DNA of 64,000 nucleotides from Tetraselmis striata (lineage: Eukaryota; Chlorophyta; Chlorodendrophyceae; Chlorodendrales; Chlorodendraceae): contig VCJN01003237.1 in assembly GCA_006384855.1 (NCBI GenBank), positions 25,729-89,728 of the forward strand, read 5' to 3'. How positions within the stretch are numbered: the stretch's first letter is position 1; every line of letters begins with the position of its first letter. Below, one piece after another: positions 21,964 through 32,787 of the stretch. A program made the translations under genes and the position numbers. The notes beneath the pieces are model-generated. The model saw only the letters and a program-made list of their open reading frames with translations, had not been told where the DNA came from and searched no databases.

Positions 21964-24246
21964 GCACTGATTGAGTACGGTTTGTAATTATTTGCGCCGC
22001 TAGTTCTATCCATGTCCCATACTTCACATCCATAAGTTAAAACCGGCAGTACACAGGTTTTAAAAACCGACACACGCACATTAATAGGGATTATGTCCCG
22101 TCCACCGACTAATACCGAATCGAGCGCCTCAATAGCGCGTCTACCCTTCTTAACCCGGTCGTCTACTAAGCGTTGCATACCTAAATCCGACTTAATGACC
22201 GTACCCAAGTACCTATATTCATTTACAACCGGTACCCGTTCCCCCCCCCCAAGCTGCCATCGGGCAGCTTGTTTGCGTAACGCGGTCTCGTCGGAATATC
22301 GGCCTAATGCCATCACCCCACACTTAAGTACCCCAAACCCCATAAAATGGTCCTCCGCCCACTGCGAGAAGTGGGCGAACATGGCATGCAGGTTATCGAA
22401 CGAGCATGTGATACCAACAGCGTCGTCCGCGTATAACTGACCTGGCACCCTTAGTGGTTGCCTTGCCGCTAATGTACCGGTGCACCCTGGTACATCACAC
22501 CCTAGCTAGATGTTCTACCCCATCGAATAAATCGTTAATAAATATGTTAAATAGGATGGGGGAAGCGGGGCATCCCTGTCGGAGCCCACGCTCTATGGGT
22601 ATGGGGTCTGATAGTGTTCCCGGGGCCACCCCTGTCTTGACCCGTACCATACTATCCCTGTATAAAGTTTTAATGAAGGTAAGCATATGACCCGTAACTC
22701 CTATGGCTTGTAGTTTAAGGAACAAAAGCTCATGAGGTACGGTGTCATATGCCTTCCTAAAGTCAATAAATCCCGCGTACGTGGGTAGACCTGCCGCTTG
22801 GCGACGAGCCGCGATATCGAACAAGCTGGCGACTTGCATGGGGCCCTCCTCATTCCGCATAAACCCCGCTTGCCAACGGCGGATTATCCCTTTAGCTTGG
22901 CAGACGTCTTGCAAGCGTTGGGAAATGATGGTCATAAGGAGTTTCATAGCGGCACCCATAATCGAAATACCCCTATAATTGTTCATAACGGTCGCGTCGC
23001 CTTTCTTGGGCACCGATACTATGGCCGAGCTACGCCACTGCTGGGGGATATAGTTCTTAGTCCATATCCCGTTAATTAAGGCCAGCAATGCCTTGCCAAA
23101 ATGGCTATTTGGGGCGTATATCGCCAATTTTAAAGCCTTTGCAGTGATCCCATCCTGCCCCTGGGCCTTATTATTTTTCAAACGCCTAAGGGCCTTGACT
23201 ATTTCCTCCCAAGTTATATGCCCATTAATCCCGTTAAGTGCGGGGGCAATGGGTGGCGATGTACCGTGGCGGTGTTCCCACGCCGCACGGTATATCGCAA
23301 CCCGTTGTGCTAGGGGGTGGGGGTCACGCAGCAGCTCCCGATAGTGCCGCGCCCAGCACGCATTGATTTCGCCCTGCTCGGTATGAAGTACCCCCGATAC
23401 CGGATCGCGTACTGGCTGGTCGTTCGCGCCCTCGAATGAACCCTGCCCCTTACGGAGAGAGCGCGCCCACTTCCAGAACTCCCGTCTCCCACCACCCTTC
23501 TTAAAATCCTGAACCGCTTTTAGCACGGCCCGCTCCCTCTGGCGGCGGCGGTTATTACGTACTAGTGTCCGGACCCTATGCCGTGCAGCAGCATAATGTG
23601 CTAGAGCGGCATCCCGAGGGCCCCTAGTCCCCCGGCACGCCATAAAGGCCATGCGCCGACGATTAATCGCACCCAGGATAGACCGTTGCAGCGGCGGCCC
23701 TAGGCCACGACGCCTGGACTTGGTAACATCCCCTACCCCACGCGCCGCCGACCATATTGCCTGGATAAAGTGGTCGGCGCCGGTGTCTAGGGATCCCCCC
23801 CCTCCCGAGGGCCCGCCGTCTACAGGTGGGTCATCTAGAGGGGTGAGCACCGCGAACGGATTAGCGGTGACAAAATCGTGGAACGGCTTGGGCCATTCAG
23901 AGGGAGAGTCACCGTGGGCCGGTTTGGGAATGGACCTTGCAGACAGGCGTTCATGCATGGGAGGTGGACATGCATCCTCACGGATGGCGCCCATGGCATG
24001 GGGAAAGAAGACAGGACAGGGAAGTGATCGGAGGTGTCCCAAGAGTAGTCCACCCATGCCGAGGGCGAGAGAGGGGGGGGGAGGGCCCATGGTGGGAGGC
24101 CATGCGATGAAATGGTCGAGAACGCGGCAGCTGCCCCTCCGACAAGTAGCCCTTTCGCGCGCCGATGCATCCCGCGGCCACATGGGCTTACCGCCGGGAA
24201 GGCACCGCCAACGCCTGAGTAAAGCCGTCAACTCCCTTTCATCCAT
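21951..24246 (-). pseudogene. LINE reverse transcriptase
   Basis: The frame 24246-22495 carries the RT fingers and palm. Visible motifs are KALRRLKNNKAQGQDGITA, IVSVPKKGD, NNYRGISIM, AGFIDFRKAYDTVPHELL, GLRQGCPASPILFNIFINDL and then a stop. The catalytic QLYADDAVGITC lies about 50 bases further on in the frame 22448-21951, which continues through KTCVLPVLTYGCEVWDMD. Both palm aspartates of YADD are present. The break between FINDL and YADD, plus upstream breaks, makes the copy non-functional. Family membership is clear from motif order; the clade (L1-like is likely in algae) was not determined. Confidence 0.92.
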
Positions 24247-25081
24247 GTTCCAATCCCCCCCCCACCACGATCAGATCCCTCGGATAACTCGTACGAAGCC
24301 GCGCCAACTCTTCGCGCAGGCGGTCCCGATACGGTTCCCCTTGTGAGCCGGTGGGCAAGTAGGCCGAGATAAATATAGTGGCCGCGGAGTCACTGCAACC
24401 TCCCCCCACCCGGACACAGGTCCAACATGGGTGGGGCGCGCCGACTGCCCGCGCCCGGTACGGCGACCGGACTAACACACAACACCCACGTTCCGATGCA
24501 ACGCGGTCCCCGAACGAATAGTAGTCAGAGTACCCATTAAAACGCACTCGCATATCGGTCGCCCTAACCGTAGTCTCCTGAACGAGCAGAACATCTACAG
24601 ATCGCTCGATCATCAGCGCGCCAACATCCTCCACCTTAGAAGACAACCCATTCACGTTAAGCGTCGCAACGCACAGGTGGGCGGGCATGGGAGGGAAGGG
24701 AAAGGGCAAGGGGTGGGAGGGAGGGAGAGGGCGGGCGGCGTGGCGATCCCAGTGCGAGCGGTGTTCCCGCAAGTACCACCCCCACCGGCCCGCAAAACGT
24801 TGTAAACGCTCGCGGACATGCGCACCCTGCCCTTGGGTATAATACACATCAAAGCGCACTAGCCCATCCCGCTGCAACACACGATCGATCTTCGGAATGG
24901 CCGAGGGCCGGCCATTAAACGCCCGATCGACGCGGCTCCAAAAGGCGGGTAGTGGCGACGGGTCCCCCCAACAACACACACGACGCAGGGACGCCCCAGC
25001 GCCCTCAGCCAGATGCCCAACCGTCCAAGGGCGAACCCCCGTCACTATGACGGCTACACCCGGTGGCGCGCGGTTGCCCAT
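24239..25081 (-). pseudogene. LINE apurinic-type endonuclease domain
   Basis: The 280-codon frame has an unrecognised N-terminal part (to about residue 135), then the endonuclease: TLNVNGLSS (catalytic Asn), LLVQETT (catalytic Glu), a Tyr-rich YSDYYSF segment, ISAYLPTGS and LIVVGG. The expected Asp-Trp-Asn continues in the next frame as DWNMDEREL, the break falling in a 9-base G run at 24,257-24,265. The later SDHFP motif (TSDHFPVL) lies at about 24,034-24,011 in yet another frame. The domain is therefore intact by homology but cannot be translated as it stands. Confidence 0.88.
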
Positions 25082-25330
25082 ATCGGGGCCAACCCTACCG
25101 GAGGTCCGGAGCTACGGTTATTCATTCCTTATTCGCGAGCGACTACCGGCCTTGCGATTTACCCTTACGGTGATCGTACGTCCGCGATGAATAAATATCA
25201 TATCACGCGACGAATAAGGCAATGAGGCAATAAGCAATAAGCGGCGTAGCACCAGTACGGGTACTACCCTGGTACACAACGGGGGCGGTCACTTGCGTAT
25301 CGCGAGTCACGGGGGGCTCGCGGACCCTAA

Positions 25331-26102
25331 GGGTCGAAGGATAGAAGACGCTAGCGTAACGCGTGACGCAGCAAATACTGCGATATGATTGGCTCCGAAG
25401 TTTACGCTCTCAGCTAAATCGATCACCCAATATACCTGAGAGGATAGAAGACGCTCGTGCGACTCCCTGTCACGCGTCACGCGGGCCGGGGGTTCCGTGC
25501 TACCGCGACCCGGTCAACAGCGGCATTGCGAGCCGAATCCACCCCCGATTGGCCACTGCCCACTGCCACCTGACTCACCCCCGCCGCCGCTACCCGTTAC
25601 CCGCTGATACAGGGTAGTCACTATGTCCTCTTGTGGCACAGGGGATGGTAGTTCCGCACGCGCGTAGCGGCACCAACGGCTGTCGGCCGAGAAGGGTGCC
25701 CGCGCCTCCGGTTCCCTAGACGCTGATCCTCGCCCCCTGTCCTCTCAGTTCACCGCCGCCTAGACGCAGCATACGACCCGGCAAAACCGGGGGCGCGCGG
25801 CGAGGGTACTACGGGTGGGGTCATACTGCCCGATCATGGCGGCGGTGGCTGTGGATCTTGCGCATTGTGCGACGCAAAGCCGCGCCGCGGGGTCATACAG
25901 GCGTTACGCGTAACGTTTTTTTTGGGACTTTTTCCATTTCGAATTTTGCCCAAAAAAGTATCCGTTACGGTTTGTGACGAGTATTCCGGAATACTCGTCA
26001 CGCCGGGAAGTGACGCTCCGGTGACGCCTCGATCGACGTGGCACGTTCTGGTGCGAGTATTTAGCGTTACGCGTTACGCAAGCGTCTTCTATCCTTCGAC
26101 CC
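25331..26102. mobile_element. MITE with 33-bp TIRs and TAA target duplication
   Basis: The 772-bp segment is bounded by 33-bp inverted repeats (25331-25363 and 26070-26102, one mismatch) beginning gggtcgaaggatagaagacg. The trinucleotide TAA lies directly outside both ends (25328-25330 and 26103-26105). No transposase is recognised inside. A 3-bp TAA duplication is typical of PIF/Harbinger elements, so a non-autonomous member of that superfamily is the best inference. Confidence 0.82.
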
Positions 26103-26172
26103 TAATAGTCGCTATCGTGAAATATGAGTACCAGTACGAGCACGGTATTCGGTATATCCGCCTCGTAGTGCT

Positions 26173-26665
26173 TGTGTGAATTACAAAAAGGGCAGTTCCC
26201 TCTAGAACTGCTGGTACTGGCTGGTGTCAATTACAAAAGGGGCAGTTCCCCAAATTAGAAAATCAACGCAGCAAGCCGCGCGCCTAAAAGCGTCCCGCAT
26301 CCCGCATAAGGCGGGATGGATGAGTGATGCGCACACGGCTCAGAGTCCGGGCCACGCGTGCACGTGTGGGTGATCCTCGTGTGGGTGATCCTCGGACGTG
26401 TGGGTGATCCTCGGACGTGCTGTGCAGCTTCAGCAACGGGATGGCAGATGGCCTCGTACTGGTGTGAATTACAAAAAGGGCAGTTCCCCGGAATTAGAAA
26501 AACAACACAGCAAGCCGCCTAAAAGCGGCCCGCATCCCGCATAAGGCGGGATGGATGAGTGATGCGCACGCGGTTCAGAGTCCGGGCCACGCGTGCACGT
26601 GTGTGTGTGGGTGATCCTCGGACGTGATGTGCAGCTTCAGCAACGGGATGGCAGACGAATCTGCG
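26173..26665 (+). repeat. Tandem duplication containing a cccgcat...gcggga palindrome
   Basis: Two direct copies begin gtgtgaattacaaaaagggc at about 26174 and 26462. Each runs through a cccgcataaggcggg hairpin, a ccacgcgtgcacgtgtg block and gcttcagcaacgggatggcag. Copy 1 also holds an internal duplicate of its start (about 26,223) and a triplicated gtgggtgatcctcg unit. A related start motif lies at about 28,672, on the far side of the RT remnant. Confidence 0.8.
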
Positions 26666-26924
26666 CCGTCTGATGAGGCAGCGAGCGCGCTCTCGAGCGG
26701 CCACCAAGCTCATGACCCCGAGGAAGTCTCTTGCGAGCAAGACCTCCTAGTGAGCCCGGGTGATGCACCGAGTGCCCCGCGACGAGAGGGCACCCCGATC
26801 CGCAGCCAAGCATGCGATACTACGCACTGTGCGGTAGGTGCACCCCCTTGCTCACCTCACCCATTGTGCCGAAGACCATGCCCGTGTACTCCGACATATC
26901 CAGGATGTCTCGAAGAGGACCCTT

Positions 26925-28660
26925 CTATCCGGGCTCCGTGTCGTGCCACGCCGCATCCCGCGCAGCCAACCCCCGTTGTATGTCGCCCAACAGGGAGCGC
27001 TCAAACCGATCCACAGCCGTGGCCCGGGGCACCGCAGTGTACTTGACCCCGTACTGCATAGTCTTGAACTCCAGCAGCGTGGACTTCAAGCTCCGGGGAT
27101 CATAACTCCCGGTCACGACGTTGAACGCCGGAAGGGAGAGCTCTGCGTCCGGCACTAGGTCCTTGAGTTCATCCCTGGGTACGGTGTTGCCGAGAGGCAC
27201 TGCCTGCTGGAACAAGTCATCTACCTCCCGCCGTACCGCGATACCTAGGTCGTGGACCAGTGATCGCGGAAGGCATATGCGATAGCGTCGTGATGTACAC
27301 GCCAGTGAGCGTCTCCATGCGCCGGGAGGTTCATGAGCGCGTCGCCGTACATGTCAACAATGACGGGGTTGTGCTCCGTCGAGGGCAGAATGATCTGGCT
27401 CCCAACCACCGGGGCCAAGCACGGGCTAGGCAGAAGGAAGTACCCGGCAGCGACCCCCCGCAGCTCATGCGGAGTCATGGCTGTCCGCGCGGTGGGGATG
27501 GCCACTGTCCACATGCCTGACGCCGCGTCGAGCTGGTTGAACAAGATCCGCTGCCTACATGTGGCGGGGAGAGCGCACACCTCATTTCGAAGCCGAGAGT
27601 TGTTGGCCTGGTCTAGAAATGCCGTCAGCTCCTTTTGCGAGCCCGACGCAGCCTCCACTTCCCGCTCCATCTGGCGCGCATCTGCGTCGCCGAGATGGCC
27701 AGCAGTAGCCGCTTGGAGGCGGCCCCATGCCTCGCGCATCTCCGCGACGTAGCTGTCCGACCCATGAGCATCGTTGAGGAAGTAGTCATACTGGCGGGCG
27801 GAAGAAGTTGCGTTGAAGCTGCCTCGGCCAAGTACGGACCCGAGCTGTGGGTCGAAGAAACCAGGGGTGGGGGTGTTGGTGCCGGAGTTTCTAGTTAGGA
27901 ACCTTAGGAGGCAGGATGGCATTCATGCAGCCGATGAAGGCGGCATCACGAACGGTAGCCATGCGGCGGATGCCATCTCCCTTCAACCGAGTGGGGAGGT
28001 GAAGCCTGCTGCGCGCCCTGGCCACTGCATCCTCGCTCAGAGTAGCCACCTCCGCTGCCATGCATGGGGTCGGGGTCGTGCAAAAGCTCCGCCAAGAAAT
28101 CGGTGACCACCGGATTGGTGTCGGTGCCGTACGTGGAGGGATCAAAAGAGACCCCTAGCACCCGTTCGACCGCCGCGAGGATGGTGGTATCCACCGCCTC
28201 CGCAAAGGCCTCCACCTCGGACGGAAGACAATTGCGGAGCCAATACCCCGCCTTGTGTTGCATGCAATGCTTGAGCAGGGCCCATGCGTGGTGATGCAAG
28301 GCGTGGGTGTACCGACGGCTGGGCTTGGCAGACAGAAGCTTGTTCAAGCCAGCGCCCACCTCCTCTTGTAGCTCCTCCGCCTTGCCGCGCATGTACGCTT
28401 GCACAAATATATATACTCTGGCGATCCGAGCGGCACGTTGAGTGATGCCGTGATGGCCATCTAGCTCGGGCCACTCGATGTCGGCCGGAGCCTCACGCCG
28501 CGCGGCCTCCATGTCTGCGCTGTACGCCTGCATCTTGTCGAAGCGCACGTCAAGCCCCACGGACGCCTTGATGGACGTGCGGAAGGCGTGAAGAGCCGGC
28601 CAAACGTGCTTTGGAAGGCCCACCAAAAATCCATCGTCGGCGTTGAAGTATCGTACCCGT
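26925..28660 (-). pseudogene. Reverse-transcriptase remnant with possible C-terminal PD-(D/E)xK nuclease
   Basis: Consecutive minus-strand frames (28626-27946, 27922-27245 and 27215-26925) look like the second half of one retroelement protein. The start, read from about 28,660, is YFNADDGFLVGLPKHVW; its ADD resembles RT motif C, with Gly following. A long alpha-helical region follows, including HHHAWALLKHCMQHKAGYW. The last part reads LVPDAELSLP, then about 20 residues later TLLEFKTMQYG, which fits a PD...ExK nuclease signature as in restriction-like endonuclease LINEs. The RT fingers upstream are missing, cut at ~28,665 beside a gtgtgaatta motif. Frame changes near 27,930 and 27,230 make it a pseudogene. 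The nuclease assignment is inference. Confidence 0.6.
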
Positions 28661-29163
28661 ACTGGTACCGGTGTGAATTATAAAAAGGCCAGTGCCAGTA
28701 AAAATCCAGCACTATACCGCTAAATCCACCGGTACCGGTACTCGCGATTACAGCACCCGCCGGTACCAACAAAAGAGTGATATACAGTAGTCGCTATTCT
28801 GCTGGTACCCGTACTGAGGAATTACTACACTTCATGCCCACGTTGTGCTCGCTGATGCGGCGGCAGAGCACGCGCGCGCGATGATGGCGAGATGCTGATA
28901 CGCAGATGAGGAAACGGTTATTAGAGTGAGTCGTCGGTCAGTTCTTCACACCTACCATCATCTTCCACAGCGCTGGCTGCGCTTGGCTGGTGGTGGAGGC
29001 AACCGTAGACGGGCCGCTCTGCCTGGGACTTGCTACCCGGAGGCACTTCTGTCGTAGAAGGTGTGGTTGTGTGCGCGTCGTTCTGCGGTGCCGGCTGTGC
29101 TTCGTCGTGCCCCCTTTAGTGGTGTTCGTTAGTCCGCGAATTTGTAGAAGTCGCGGGTGCGCG
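28661..29163. other. PKD2 upstream region
   Basis: The first ~150 bp repeat GTACC/GGTAC-type words and a copy of the gtgtgaattataaaaag motif. The remainder should hold the PKD2 promoter and 5' UTR. No TATA box or other element can be assigned with confidence. Confidence 0.45.
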
Positions 29164-32100
29164 ATGGCGGGCTCGAGCAGCGCCACGCCAGCTTCACCCA
29201 AGCCGCTGGTGAACAAGCCCTCCGACAACAGGGGATCCGCAACATCCTTTCAGGGCGCCCCGAGCAATGTCTCTGTTGGATCGGTGGGTGCACGACCCGC
29301 CCTGCTCTGCCACCCTTCACCGTCTTGACCACACATTCTCTGTGTCGTCGCGAGCAGGCCATGTGAGCTGGCATAGAGTGAATACTGCGTAAAGTACTGG
29401 CGAGACGGGGCGTCTTGGGGCCCTGTCATCGCGGCACTGTCCTCGGCATGCTGAGGAACTGGGCTGGGTTGTGAGGGGGGGGGGGGGGGGGTCTTCGGGC
29501 CAACAGCATCCCCTTCTCGTGACTGCAGCCCTCCTGTGATACTTCAGGGAGGGCAACAGGGGGGCATAAATGGCACTGGTCTGGGTGTCTTTATTGAGAC
29601 CCAGAAATAGTAGTAGTGTAGGCGGATAGAGGTAGTAAAACCGCGACCCCGACGTCACGAACAACGAGCATTCATATTGCTCACCCGGTACCACATCACC
29701 GCTCTGTTGTCCTCATAGCATACCGCGCACTACTCCGCACGACCGCTGCTGCCGTAAAAGAAACACCGCGCAGGACGAGCTCGCTGACCGGCCAACGGCC
29801 GCCGCCACCTCGTGCCGATTCGCAGGCCGCCAACCCCAGCTTCGGGCAGTATGCTACGGCGGGCTCCTCGCCAATGGCGGGCTCGCCGAGCAGGGCGATG
29901 TCGAAGGACTCTGTACAGGACGCCATCAAGGCGGACTTCGGTATGTCCCTGGGCGCGGCGCGGAAGTTCAAAGACTCATTCGCTCGCCGGGGAGGCGGCG
30001 ACGCCGTGGACCACTGCTTCTACAAACTGAGCGTATCGCAGCACCGCCGTCGTGGCTACAAGGAGCTCTTCTGGTTCCTGGTGCGTGCGCGCTATGGATT
30101 TCACATCCCGCCGCCCGCGCCGGTCGTCCGCCTGCTAAGACTCCTAAGATTAGTCGCTACTACAGGTACTCGTACTACATCGTCAGCGTAGTGCGATATC
30201 GTGTGGCACGCGCCCGGGATATAAGTCAACTGAGGCACTTGCTCGCTCACCCGCGGTGGACAGGTGTTTCTTGTGCTGTACTTCGCAATGTTGTTCCTCC
30301 AGCGGCAGTCTGCGCTGGGCTTTGAGGTTTACACTTCGCTCAGCGGGGTGGTTCCTGAAGGTGCGTCCCCGAAACTCTCCGCCGTCTCGCCTCGGGCAGT
30401 TTCCCTTGCTGTTCGGAAATTATCCCACTCCTGAAATTCCTTTCCCGTCGTTACCCAATCGGCACCCCTCCACTCTTCACTGAAACGGAGCGGTGTCTCG
30501 AACCGCAGGTAACACGCTGCAGGGTACCGCCGAGATCGAGGCGTGGGTTTCGGCGCAAGTTTCCAGCGTGTGGGTCGACCCGGAGTGCGGCGACGGCGTG
30601 TGTGTCGATCCTTGGGAGTTTCCCGAGTACGGCCGCTTTGGCTGCCGTGCTGACTGCGGTCGCCTCGTCGACGAACGCAACGTGACGGAGCTGCAGTTTG
30701 ACTTCTACTCCAACTTCACGCATCCTGGCATTCCCTCCACGGTGTGACCCTGCCCCCGGTTCGCCCTGCCTCCTCGCGATAGTGAGTCACTACTTCCATC
30801 GATAAGTGCTTTATTTTGATACCCCTCGAATAAACCCACTGAACAAAGGGAGGAGCCCTGAATCTTAACTATCGGCGTAATGTGACTGTATTGTTTCCCG
30901 CCGCTGAGGCACACGCGATGGACGCCGCTGCTGCTGTCGCGCTGCTCATCCTCCTCGTGCAGGAGCTGCTGAGCCAGGCGAGCTGGAACATCTGCCCCCG
31001 ATCTCGTGTGCCTCACGGATTGGACTGCTACTTCCCCGAGTTTCAGAGTTTCCCAGAGACCGTCGGCTCCAGCCAAGTGGTACGTGTCTCTCAGCCGCTT
31101 CCGCCATGTCGCCTGTTCGTGGCCCCAGATGGTCGTAGCCACATGTCCATGTGCTGCTGAGTTTGGCCGTTTTTACGATTTGGTGGCTCGTGCCAACTTG
31201 CAGTTGCTGGGCGACATCCCAGACGGTGAGTGGCAAGTTGTTGTTCGTGGCGATGTGTTTGAGAAAGTTTCCGGTGCTATCCGCGCCCGAAAAGAGCTCG
31301 AGCTGGCAGCGGTCATGCGCAAGGTGAGACGGCATCTACTCCCTAACTTGTGACATCTGTCTGTTAATTGCGATCTCGCTCGTGCATGTGTTGTTGTTGG
31401 GTTCGCTTCTATGGACCGGATTGACCGCCTTTGTCTATAGGTTTGAGATGATACACAGAATATGTTTTGATAGATTAGCGCAATAAAATTGACATTGGCT
31501 AGTCCTGCCTGCGGGGGGGATTCCAACATGTCTGACAGGCTGCGGGCTTGTGCGCAGATGGAGCTGGCGGCCTCCATGGCGCGCGCCATGCGCGTCGTAA
31601 TGCAGCAGCAGCTGTTGGATGCTGCTGCGCTGGCGCAGCAAGACAACCGTGCTTTTGTGCAGACCTATTGGAGGGACAGTTACGAGCAGCTTCTTGAATC
31701 TCTGCGAATAGCGAACAACACCCGACGCGTCAGCCTCGAGGACATTCGGCTTGATGTTGCTGCGGCCGAGGCGGTGAGTGTTATTTTGCGTCTGAAGCAG
31801 TGATGCTACATGAAATTGCAGTGAAGTGCTCACCAAGCTGTTCATCTATGCTCAACGCGCGCGCGCAGTCTTGCCCAGTGTCCTCATACGCTGATTACCT
31901 ATTTGTTATTTTTAATCTATGCAGGACCTTGAGAAGTTGAACAGTGATCTCCAGTTTGCAGAGAGATCGGCGGACTGCTCTGGCATCAACAGCCTGCTGC
32001 TCAACACTGGTCTCACAAACATGTACGGGCCCCAGCAGTGGACAGTTAACAACAACCCAATGGGCGCCATTGTCAATGCACAAGGCACCGAAGAACAGCA

Positions 32101-32723
32101 GCGCTGCGCAGCAGCCAGTGAAACTGTGTGGGCGGCTCTGCTGCAGCGCAACCAGCGCGTCCGCGAAACCATCGTCACCCGCAAGCAGACAGCCTCTAGC
32201 GTGCTGAATCAGGCAGACGAGGACGCCATCCCAGAGGCGCTCCGCAGCAACTCATTTGTGCAGCAGTTCCGTGAGCTGAGGGCGACAACTCAGGAGCAGC
32301 AGCCAGAGCTGTGGGCAGTCATCATGGAAAGCAACGGCCTCGACAGCCTCAACCCTGTCAGCGCCTCCTTCCAAGTGCTCACATACTATTACGCCAACGC
32401 GCAGAACGTGAGCCTGACAGAGGTGCAGCTGCTCGATGCGATGACCCGTTACTCGCTCGCCGACCTGGCCACGCTGGCAGCTGCGCGCGCACAAGAGATG
32501 AGCAACTGGTCCCCACCGGTGAGCCCTTCAACCTGCACCCTGACGCCATTACTCTCTCCTTCTTCCTCTCCCTCTCCCCCTCCTTCACTCTCTGTCTCTG
32601 TCTCTCTCCCCCCCCCCCCCCCTCCCGTCTCCCTCTCCCTCTTCCTCTCTCTCTCTCTCCCTCTCCTCTCCCTCTCCCTCTTTCTATCTCTCTCTCCCTC
32701 TTCCCCCCCCCCCCCCTCTCCCT

Positions 32724-32787
<64 letters not shown>

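Larger units (their letters stand above)
20820..25090 (-). mobile_element. Nearly complete decayed LINE (APE endonuclease plus reverse transcriptase)
   Basis: Non-LTR retrotransposon of about 4.3 kb. In minus-strand order it has an endonuclease, a reverse transcriptase, a thumb/connection region and a C-terminal CCHC-like motif, then a 3' end with A8 and GGAATGAATAAGGAATAATAATAAT-like tail (20,775-20,825). At least three or four frame changes separate these parts, several at G or C runs. It can serve as the reference for the broken LINE at 6.8-10.2 kb. The 5' end near 25,090 is not sharply defined. Confidence 0.9.

Noticed and set aside
31162..31203. Earlier start of PKD2 exon 6
   Set aside because: It is in phase and cannot be excluded, but the upstream stretch is T-rich like an intron end and the CAG at 31203 is the better acceptor. 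Transcript data would decide.
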